Shown piece by piece: positions 32,640-41,964 of a DNA stretch of 64,000 nucleotides. Source of the DNA: Phyllostachys edulis (Eukaryota > Streptophyta > Magnoliopsida > Poales > Poaceae). A program made the translations under genes and the position numbers. Within the stretch, counting starts at the first letter, position 1. Each line of letters begins with the position of its first letter. The notes beneath the pieces were generated by a model. That model ran no database searches and was not told where the DNA came from. It saw only the letters and a program-made list of their open reading frames with translations. Location: contig CM070548.1 of NCBI GenBank assembly GCA_036346405.1, forward strand, positions 94,024,588 to 94,088,587, written 5' to 3'.

Positions 32640-35182
32640 TTAAAATAATGGAAGAGAACTCTCTCGATCTCTGCATTAATGATGCACATAGTCCAGTTTA
32701 TTATAAAGTTTAAAGTACCAAAAGTATTAAAGATATCTTAAAGCCTTATAACCAAAAGATGATTGAAAATTAAACTCAGTCATTACAAATCCACCCATGA
32801 CTGATGAAGAGTTGTTTCGTCACAAACTCCAACCTGGCACTTCCGGCCAACATGAACTCCTTCTTAGCCGATTTGCCCAAGCACTCAGCCAGTGTCCACT
32901 CACTAAGATAACCTGCAAGAGATTAGTAATAATCTTTTTATAAAAAACAACATCATTCTGACATAACCATATAGACCAATATAAGGCACTAACTCCCACT
33001 GGCAGTTGTGTCTTTAAATTTTTTGGAATGCCAGCTAACCAATTCACAAACATGTTGACTATACCAGTAGGAGGAGATAAATTAAACACACAACGAACAG
33101 CCCAACATTCCAACCGTGAAAAGGGGCAATCAATAAAAAGATGTTAAATTGTTTTCGCTTCATTACACAAGCAACATTTTTTGCTTCCCCTCTAATTTCT
33201 TTTAAATAGATTATCTTTAGTTAAAACTATACCTCTTTTGATATACCAAAGAAATATTTTCACTTTCAATGAAATTTTGATTAACAAAAAAAAATCCTAA
33301 TGAGGGCTCGATAATTTCCTATTAGTGCCACATATAACGACTGCAACGAAAAAAAGTCCAAACTTATTCAAATTCCACCTGAAAACGTCTGTTTGAGGAC
33401 TCAATTGTAAATTGGCAATTCTTCGAATTAACTCATTCCAAGTCTGTAAATTAGGTCCAATAATAGGTCTTCGAAAAAAATATTTAAAGGAACCGATCTC
33501 AAAATATTCGCCACTGTATCATCCTTTTTCCTTACCACATTATAAAGGATTTGATATTGACTTTTTAGTAAAGAGGCTCCTAACCAAATATCTTCTCAGA
33601 ACCTAGTTTGCATTCCATTTTTAATTTGGAATGAACCAAAGCGAAAGAAAAGATCTTTAATTTTCATTAGCTCCGACTAGAAATGGGATGTCCCCGATTT
33701 GTTAACCACCTACGAAAGACTCTTCTCCCCCAAATATTTCCGTGTGAGTAAAGTTTGTCATACCCCTTCTTCATTAAGCAATTTGAACAACCATTTCCCT
33801 AGTAAACATTTTTTTGTGTCTCAATTGTGAATGCCTAGACCGCCCTGCTCTTTGGGTGTGCAAACTAAACTCCATTTAGCAAGCCTATATTTTCTTTTAT
33901 GACTGTCACTCTGCCAGAAAAATGAGATCTATAAAAATCTAGTCTTTTGAGAACCTTTCGAGGAACCTAAAAAAAGATAACATAAATATAGGCAGACTGC
34001 TTAGTACCGAGTTAATAAGTACTAAATGTCCACCAACAGACATATTTTTTCCTTTCCAGCTGCTAAGTTTTTTTTCCACTCTATCTTCAACCCCTTTCCA
34101 ATCACAATTCTTTAATTTTTGGAAGTGAATTGGAATACCTAAGTACAAAAAAGGGAAGGCTCCAACTTCACAACCAAATAATTGAGTATATTGCGGTTCA
34201 ACTTATTTGGCAGTTCTAAAACAAAAAATCTCACTATTGTGGAAATTAATCTTTAACCCTGATAATTGTTCAAAGACACGTAAAATAAGCTTGAGATTTT
34301 TGCTTGTTCTATATCATTATTTAAAAAGAGGATTGTGTCATCAGCATACTGCAATACTGACAACCCATCATCAATCAAGTGAGGAACAACCCCCGATAGA
34401 AGACCTTCTTCTTTTGCTCTTGAAATAAAGATGGCAAGCAGGTCCACAACAAAATTACAAAGAATTGGGGCATAGGATTGCCTTGCCTAAGACCCTTTTG
34501 TGTTTGAAAAAAATGACCAAGATCATCATTGATTTTTATTCCAACACTCCCTCCCTTAACAAAACTTTCCACCTAGGAGCACCACTTAGTGGAAAAGCCT
34601 TTCATCCTCAAACTTTGGAGTAAAAACAACCATTTTACTTTGTCGTAAGCCTTTTCAAAATCAACCTTGAACACTATCCCATCCAAAAATATTTATGTAA
34701 TTCCTGGATGGTTTCATGTAGGATAACAACTCCAACCAGAATAAATCTCCCGGGCATAAACACCGACTAGGATGATCTAACAACCTTTTGAGCAACACCG
34801 ATAATTCTATTAATGGCTACTTTAGTAAACACTTTAATACTAACATTCAGAAGACAAATAGGTCAATACTACTGTAGTTGCTTAGCATCCGCATTTTTGG
34901 TAAGCAGTGTAATGATCCCAAAATTCAAGCTAAAAGGGGGCAAAGAGCAACTATGAAAATCATGAAACATAGCCATCAGGTCATTTTTAAAGACTTCCCA
35001 AAACACCTGATAAAACTCAGCTAGGAAGCCATCTGGCTCCGGTGCTTTGTTATGTTCCATTTGAAAAATCGCTTCTTTCACCTCCTTCTCGGTGAATGCT
35101 TCTGTAAGGAAATTGTTTTTAGCATCTGAAACTTGGAGTATATCATTCCGGAAAGCATCAATCATGGATAAGTGATTGACTT
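32640..35182 (-). mobile_element. LINE (non-LTR retrotransposon) remnant, 5'-truncated
   Basis: The frames read from 35165 downward give, in order: EVKEAIFQMEHNKAPEPDGF and AEFYQVFWEVFKNDLM (RT fingers); a GLRQGNPM block (about 34490); DDGLSVLQYADDTILFLNND with the catalytic YADD at 34337-34348; FQKLKNCDWKGVEDRVEKKL and WKGKNMSVGGHLVLINSVL (about 34100-33990); and the C-terminal zinc-finger region with FNLSPPTGIVNMFVNWLAGI (about 33090-33000). Stops and frameshifts are frequent. The endonuclease part is missing because the element is cut at about 35182 by the gypsy locus. A short T run near 32634-32640 could be the poly-A tail on the minus strand. Confidence 0.8.
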
Positions 35183-35663
35183 CGAGCTATTATTGGAGAT
35201 TATTGTGGGCGTAGTAACGTTCCCACGTCACGAGGCAGTTATCACCATGACAGGGAGTTGAATCGTGCCATTATTCTAGAGAATAACAGCGTAATTTACT
35301 GCTCATATCTTTAAATATGGTGCGAAAGATCCCCTGGTCGACTAGGGCCACATGTCTGTATGCCCCATCGACTAGGGACTGGTTGTAGAAGAGCTTACAA
35401 CCAAGTGGTGGTCGTAGAAGAGCTTACGACTATATACTAATCGTAGCTGAGCTTACAATCAAGGCATAGTCCTAGAAAGGTTTACGACTATGGGGTAGTT
35501 GTAGAAGGACTTACGACTATGAGGTGGTCGTAAAAGAACTTACGACCTCCAGCTTCTCCCTTATGAATATTAAGGGGTATACTCAAGAACCATATGACGT
35601 CATTATTGTCCATAATATGAATTATAGATAAATAATTAAATGGGAATTATTATATCCTCGTCA
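35183..35663 (-). repeat. Truncated gypsy LTR (left arm)
   Basis: On the minus strand it starts TGACGAGGAT at 35663 and is cut near 35183 where the LINE begins. It lacks about 300 bp of the R-U5 end relative to the right-arm LTR. It carries the same dyad minisatellite in U3. Confidence 0.75.
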
Positions 35664-35677
35664 TCTAGCCCCTCAGC
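35664..35677 (-). other. Polypurine tract, left arm
   Basis: On the minus strand, AGCTGAGGGGCTAGA lies directly beside the LTR start. The right-arm equivalent is at 38710-38724. Confidence 0.6.
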
Positions 35678-36097
35678 TTCAAGTGAAAATAACTTACTTA
35701 GGAAAGGAGCAGTTGATGATCTTATGACCAGTAGATGGTCGTAGAATGGTGGTCGAAGGAAAAACTCTTCAACCAGTGTTTCATTTGATCAGAAATTAGC
35801 TTGGTCAAGAAGGTTGTAGAATAATCTTACAACTTAAAAGGTGGTCGTAGGAGATCTTACGATCACCAAGTGGTCGTAGTACCGTGGTCGGAAGCAAAAC
35901 CTTTCCGATTGCTGTTGCATTTGATCAGAAAAGACTTGGTCAAGAAGGCAATTTCGCTTGAGGTGTAAAGACAGACTTGGTTTTCTCGAGCAAACAAATT
36001 TAAGAATCTCAATTGACTCTCACAGGCCTGTCTGATGGAGCGGTTCCCGAAGTGGTGGCAACCGTTGGGTCGCGGCGTCATTAACTTAGGCGTGCGG

Positions 36098-36107
36098 TTA
36101 TAAATAC
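36098..36107 (+). promoter_or_regulatory. TATA box of the accessory ORF
   Basis: TTATAAATAC lies about 140 bp before the original start codon at 36249. The mirror copy is in the right arm at 38286-38295. The accessory gene thus appears to have its own promoter, antisense to the retrotransposon transcript. Confidence 0.5.
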
Positions 36108-36248
36108 TTACCGTGGGTGAGACTTAGGTTTTTTACCTTTCCCCAAATCGCTCCCACTGTTCATCAAGTTCTTGCGCTCTCCGCCGTCGACCAAATTGAG
36201 CGTTCTCCTGAAATCTTTCTAAATCCAAATCTCTGACCCTTAAGAGAG

Positions 36249-37201
36249 ATGGCTGGAGTCGCTTCTTAGTGGGCCGAATCGGAGATGGATGCTACCAAGA
36301 TCAAGGCTTTGGTCGCCGCCGAGAAGATCCCAAAGAGTCAGTTCGTGAAGTGGATCGAGGCAGCTGGGCAGCATTGGCCGTCGGGGGAGATTGGGCAAAT
36401 CATTGTCTTCCAGGCGTTCTGTGAGTGTGGCCTTCGATTGCCTGCTCACCCTTTCCTCACTCTTGTACTCGAACACTTCGGTGTGGAGTTAACGAACCTT
36501 GTTCCCAATTCCATCACAATGTTGGGCGTGTTCATGTACTTGTGCGAGACTTACCTGGGGATTCCGACCGATTTGGAGTTGTTCCAGTACTTCTATGGAA
36601 TGACTAAGCTAGCTGGAGTCACCGGTAGTTGTAGTCTGAAACTCCACGACGAGAAGTCGAAGGAGTACATTCAGATGTTCACCCGGTTGTCGTGGTCAGG
36701 ATGGAAGAAGAAGTGGTTCTATTGGGAGATAACCAATGAGGACAGCCTCTCCTTCGTTGGAAAGCCGACCGAGAAGATCTCTACTTGGGATCCAACTTCC
36801 AAGGATCTCAGTCGGATTGCCCTTTTCATTCAAGCCATCAAAAACTTGAAGGAAGAGGGGCTCACTGGATGGCACGTGGTGAAGGATTTCATCACGCACC
36901 GTATTAGCCCTCCGAAGAAGAGGGCTCATCCCATGTGGAGGTATTCGAGGCCGCAAGACCCGACCAGAGATGACGATGAGGGTAAGTAAACTCCCAATGT
37001 TAGCCTTCTTTCTGTTAATTTTAGACTTGGCTTATTGAAAGTTTACTTGCTCCTGTAGACCTCTTACAAGAGGAGATTGACGTTCGGGTCAAGCTCATTT
37101 GTGAGAAGTACCCGCCACCGAACGTGGTGGCTCCTCAAATCTTGGCGGTCTTGCCCGCAGAGGACAAGATGGAATGCCTAAAGGTGAAGGGATACGGGTA
37201 G
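36249..37201 (+). pseudogene. Accessory ORF of a Tat-type gypsy element (PF04195, 'putative gypsy type transposon')
   Basis: Two exons, 36285-36981 and 37059-37201, with GT-AG junctions (GTAAGT donor; TCCTGTAG acceptor), give 279 codons from the ATG at 36285. An upstream in-frame ATG at 36249 (MAGVAS, then TAG, then WAESEMDA) looks like the original start, interrupted at codon 7. Residues FCECGLRLPAHPFLTLVLEH, TMLGVFMYLCETYLGIP and SGWKKKWFYWE match the plant PF04195 family as I remember it. That family is often found as an extra gene, sense or antisense, in Tat-lineage elements. Its function is unknown. It runs antisense to the neighbouring LTR (minus). The protein is otherwise open and could be made from the second ATG. 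Confidence 0.7.
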
Positions 37202-37202
37202 G

Positions 37203-37810
37203 CTACGATAACTACAAATAAATTTTTTTTACCATGCAAACCAGGAAGCCAAGCAAGTAGATGATAACAGATCGTTACCACCATACGCACAGAGCAGTAG
37301 AAGAAGGGTTGGAGCAGCTTGGTCCAACATAGAGCGCGTCGATGTAGTGGTCATAGTCGATCGTCCAGTGTCCTCGCGAGTCGATCGTCTCCTCCAGCAA
37401 CCTCTGCAGTTCCTTGTGAAGATCACGGATCGTCCTCAAGTGCAACAATCGCAGTAGCGCCTCTACGGTATCCACACGTCTAGGGAAGGAACAACCGTAC
37501 ACCGGTGTACTAGCACCAAATCGCACGGCAGAGCTCTCAGGAAGATGGCGGCTAGGGTTTCGGTAGAGTAAAAATCTTGCTTCCCAAACAACCTCATGCA
37601 TCTCTTTATATAGTGCTCGTGACAGATCCTATCCGAACACGTTTGACGAATCGTATCCATACTGGTTTGTTCCAACCTGTTAAGTGTGTGACCCTGTAGG
37701 TTCATGCATAATCGGTTGTGACTCGGAAACCTTTTCCGATCACGGGTCGTAGCGGCTCCTAGCAGAACATAGCGATTTCCGAATACACACAAATTATATC
37801 GGACAAACCT
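37203..37810 (-). repeat. Copia-like LTR remnant between the two gypsy arms
   Basis: On the minus strand it has a TATA box (ACTATATAAAGAG, about 37600-37612) and a leader with CCGCCATCTTCCTGAGAGC, a style common in grass copia LTRs. The boundaries are inferred from where similarity to the accessory ORF stops (about 37200) and where the gypsy dyad repeats resume (about 37815). No target duplication was identified. The minus-strand open frame 37601-37275 is part of this leader, not a gene. Confidence 0.45.
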
Positions 37811-38157
37811 TGATACAATATGATCTACGACCAGATCCTCATCACTTACGACCAGGTCCTCATCACTTACTACCGCGCCAACAACTATCAGTACGACTTC
37901 TTTGTCGTCCCAACGGTTTTTCATGCTTGCTTTCTGCAAAAATCAGAAAGAGAGATATTACAAAACAGTTGTAAGTCTTTCTACGACCATCATCTTGTCA
38001 TAAGTTTTTCTACGACAACCTCTTAGTCGTAAGCTTTTCTACGACTAGTACCTAGTCATAAGTTCTTCTACGACTACAAGTTCCTAAAGATGAAATCAAT
38101 TCTTGATTAACTTTAGGCGCTCTATCTTGTCCTCTGCGAGCAGGACCACGATCTCTC
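37811..38157 (-). pseudogene. Deleted second copy of the gypsy accessory ORF
   Basis: On the minus strand the leader (ending CTTGAGAGAGAT at about 38156) joins directly to GTCCTGCTCGCAGAGGACAAGAT, which matches exon 2 of the complete copy (37148-37178). About 880 bp of coding sequence has been lost between them. Downstream, dyad repeats of the LTR type fill 37960-38080. Confidence 0.55.
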
Positions 38158-38709
38158 TCAAGGGTCGGAGATTTGGATTTGAAAAGATTTCAGGAGAACG
38201 ATCGGCGGCGGAGAGCGCAAGAACTTGATGAATAGTAGGAGCGATTTGGGGAAAGGTAAAAAAGCCTAAGACTTACCCACGGTAAGTATTTATAACCGCA
38301 CGCCTGAGTTAAAGACGTGGCGACCCAATGGTTGCCACCGCTTTAGGAACCGCTCCAACAGACATGTCTGTGAGAGTAGATTGAGATTATTAAATTTGTC
38401 GAGAAAAACGAGTCTGTCTTTACACCTCAAGCGAAATTACCTTCCTAACCAAGTCTTTTTCTGGTCAAATGCAACATCAATCGGAAAGGTTTTGCTTCTG
38501 ACTACACTACTACGACCGCTGGTTGATTGTAAGATTTCCTACGACCACCCTGTAAGTCGTAAGCCTTTCAACAACCTTCTTGACCAAGTCAATTTCTGGT
38601 CAAATGAAACACCGGTCGAAGAGTTTTTCCTTCGACCACCATTCTACAACCATCTACTGGTCGTATGATCATCTACTGCCCCTTTCCCAAGTAAGTTATT
38701 TTCACTTGA

Positions 38710-38724
38710 AGCTGGGGGACTAGA
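38710..38724 (+). other. Polypurine tract, right arm
   Basis: AGCTGGGGGACTAGA lies immediately before the LTR start. Confidence 0.7.
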
Positions 38725-39506
38725 TGACGAGGATATAACAATCCTCATTTAATTATTTATCTGTAATTGATATTATGGATAATAATGGCATCATATAGTT
38801 CTTGAGTATACCCCTTAATATTCATAAGGGAGAAGCTGGAGGTCGTAAGTTCTTCTACGACCACCCCATAGTCGTAAGTCTTTCTACAGCTACCCCATAG
38901 TCGTAAGTCCTTCTACGACTATGACCTGATCGTAAGCTCTTTTACGATTAGTTTGTCGTCGTAAGCTCTTCTACGACCACCACTTGGTCGTAAGCTCTTC
39001 TACGACCAGTCTTTAGTCGATGGGGTTTACAGACATGCGGGCCTAATCGACTAGGGAATCTTCCGTAGCATATCTAAAGATATGGGCAGTAAACTACACT
39101 ATTATTCTCTGAAATAACGACACAATTTAACTCCCTGGCATGGTGATAACTGCCTCGCGACATGGGAACGTTACCACTCCCATAATAATCTCCAGTAATA
39201 GCTCCATAATTTGAAGCATTAAGGCGCCCTTTGGACTGGAGAAACAACAGCATGCTCCGAGTACTGTATAAAAGGCAGAATTATCAGAAGGAGAGGAGAG
39301 AGGAGAACAAGACGCCTCGTTCTAGTCTTTCTCTTGATCTTGTAATCCAGCATACTCAATACATACACACAGGAGTAGGGTTGTTATTCTCCCTGGGAGA
39401 AAGCCCAAACATGTATAAAAATCCCCGTGTCGCCTCTCTCTGCATGATTTGAGTATTGGAGATCACCCGAATCAAACAATCTTTACATAAGTTCGGTTCT
39501 AAAACA
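38725..39506 (+). repeat. Complete gypsy LTR (right arm)
   Basis: TGACGAGGAT ... TTCTAAAACA, 782 bp. It has the U3 dyad minisatellite (38840-39010) and a TATA box TGTATAAAAGG (about 39265-39275). It is the same family as 517-1301, with visible divergence. Preceded by a polypurine tract, so it is a genuine 3' LTR. Confidence 0.8.
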
Positions 39507-41165
39507 CCGACATAAAGTATTTCATTTCAAAGTACTACTTGCATGCTTATTATTATTTTATGAAATATTATGTTAAAGGTTGATACCTACCTATGCCAAA
39601 TGTTGATTATTATTATTCCCCTCCTTGATTGTTGATAACACTTATACCTTGTCACCCTAGGTTAAATATTACATGAGCAAAACTTCCCTCAGATAATTAA
39701 AGTTGACTATTGGTTGTGCTTAAACATTACTTAGTGGTTGAATTTGAATAGGACACAAACATTGCCTAAACAAGAATCTAGGATATGTTGTGAATCGTAG
39801 TGTGATAGCGTGGGTTACCACTAGAAACAGTAAAATGCTATTTTAATATGGTGGAGACTTGGGCGAGTGGTTGGTATGAGATCAGTGCAGTGTGCGTACG
39901 AGTGGGTTTGTGGATTATCTCGCTTGAGTCGATTAAGGACTGAATCATGTGCTGTATTTCTAAACTACTAAGCCGTACAACCTCAAGTCTAGTATGTGAC
40001 AGACCTGACCAATTACTTTACTCAGTTTCTGGCATAAACAGTCGCACCCATAGTAACTTTTATATATTTCGAGAAGGGCCACGACTCCATAACAACATAT
40101 GGTCCCCCATTGAAAATGTGTCCGGTTAAGGGCATTTTGGGGGTGTCCCGTAACGGTCACTGTCCCAGTGTTGAATGGTTCCCCATCGGAGCGGGTCTAG
40201 TGTCTGAACTAGGAATTGGAAAAGTATTGTTATGATCGTCTCTGTAGCATGCCCAAGGAAGCGTGTCATGAGATACATTATGAATTGATCATATCTTGTT
40301 AGTAAAGTTGTACAACCTGTGCATAGTGTTTAATCTTTTCGAATAGTCGCGCCTCCGGTTATGAGCATTGTGCAGAAATACAAACTTGGTTGGTTTTAAT
40401 AAAATGTAAACTGAGACGTGTTGGGTAAACATTGTTGTGGTGATGATAGAGGTGGATGTAACCTTACAAGTAACTTGAGGTGGAGGTAACCTTGTACATA
40501 ACCACAGGTGGATGTAACCTTGAGAGTAACTGTAGGTGGATAGAACCTTATCGAGAAGATAATTGTTTACACAAATGAAACTTTGGTTTTGAAGTTAAAC
40601 ATGCTAAGACATAGGTTTGAAAAATAATTATAGTGTTTGAACAAACTGGTTTTATTCTAAAATAAATATAAAACCCTCCTTTGATAAGCCTTGCATGCGT
40701 ATACTTGCATTTGCTGTGAGGGCTTGCTGAGTACCTTCGCACTCATGGTTACTCAAATATGTGGATTCAGACTATGAAGCTGAAGACTCGGTGTATGGAT
40801 ATTTCTATGAATCCGACTATAGGAACAATAAAGATGGCAATAACTAGGTCCTTGCCCTAGTTGACTTTTTGTGGCAAAGGTATGGAGGCCTCGCTCTTTT
40901 GGTTTACTATCCGCCGCTACTACTTACTTTCCGCTGCTATTTTATTTTGAACTTGTAGGTCGTTGGTCTGTCTTGTAAACACTTGGCCCTAAGGACTAAT
41001 TACAACGTTTCTATAATAATTAAGTACTCGTTTATTTATACGTTTGTATGAATGTGATATTTGATGATAATTATACTATGTGAGCTAACTATTGATGATA
41101 TAACTAACTCAGAATACACCGAGGGTGCTGGATGCAAATCCGGATCCCCACGGATTCGCACCCAT
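39507..41165 (+). repeat. Probable gypsy LTR-derived sequence, no gene
   Basis: The texture (GGTTACTCAAATATGTGG, GAATACACCGAGGGTGCTGG near 41115) resembles LTRs of another grass gypsy family, but ends cannot be fixed. No coding frame. It contains a tandem repeat (next entry) and ends with an A-run at about 41190. Confidence 0.4.
40450..40560. repeat. 28-bp tandem repeat, four units
   Basis: Units start at 40450, 40478, 40506 and 40534, each beginning AGGTGGA and containing AACCTT. The spacing is exactly 28 bp. Confidence 0.8.
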
Positions 41166-41964
41166 GAATCCTTCCAGTGTTCCCTAAAAAAAAAATCCTT
41201 CTACTGACCACTGGAGGTGGAGGTAGTGCGTACTGAATAGCGACCGGTGAACTTCTGCTGGTTTTTCCGGCAATTGCAGCTCAGGTAACGTAGACTTGGA
41301 AACGCACTTTCTGGATCTACTGACTACTGCAGGAAAATGGGGTATTTGAGTTTCATTCTCAATCATTTGTGGATGTCGAGTGAGCATGTAGGACGCATGC
41401 AGTCTGAGGGAGCATAGAAGCACCACTCGTTACCAAAATCACTCCGAGAGTAATGTCATCATGTCGAGTTGTCAACACACCAGAAACATGGTAAGGAAGC
41501 TCGCGAGCAAGCTGTTTTATCCAAACTATTTACTGATTTACAAGATACATCCATAGTTCCGTACGGTGATACATCGCGACTACATTCTAACATAAAGAGT
41601 GCCGTTCTGAAATAGCAAGGGACAAAAGACAAAGGTCGTTCTCATGCCCAACTCCACGAACAGGTTTTGATGAACATACTCCCGGTCACTGTATCTTCAA
41701 TCTCTAGTTAGGTTGTCGTATAATCAGAATCCCGAGTGAGGATCCAGCTCAAGAAGCTGAGTTCTGCATTAGACTACCACTCAGGGTTTTAAACTCTGCA
41801 GTAACTCCCATAGAGCTCCATAATTCATGTACACCACAAGTTTAGCTCCCATAAAGGAGAAAATCCTCCGAAAATTGCAACGGAAGAGGGAATTTTAGCT
41901 GCCTCCATGCTTATATGTTCTAACTTGAGCAGTTCACACCTCAAACAAAATGTCTATATCAAGC
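41166..41964 (-). other. 3' flank and likely 3' UTR of the TOR1-like gene
   Basis: No protein motif. It lies directly downstream of the proposed stop codon of the minus-strand TOR1-like gene. A minus-strand frame at 41426-41184 shows no TOR1 C-terminal similarity, so it is not included in the gene. Confidence 0.4.

Larger units (their letters stand above)
35183..39506. mobile_element. Head-to-head copies of the 3' end of a Tat-type gypsy element
   Basis: Large inverted repeat: left arm about 35183-36250 and right arm about 38155-39208, about 1.05 kb each. Each arm consists of an LTR (minus on the left, plus on the right), a polypurine tract and the leader of an accessory ORF transcribed away from the LTR. 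LTR termini (TGACGAGGAT ... TCTAAAACA) show that it is the same family as the locus at 517-11372. The centre holds one complete accessory ORF on the + strand, one largely deleted copy on the minus strand, and an inserted copia LTR remnant. No gag or pol is present. Confidence 0.75.

Noticed and set aside
37275..37939. Minus-strand ORFs between the gypsy arms as genes
   Set aside because: They lie in a copia LTR leader with its own TATA box and have no family signature.
41184..41426. Terminal exon of the TOR1-like gene
   Set aside because: It has no similarity to the family C-terminus, and a GT-AG consistent stop exon is available at 41974-41965.
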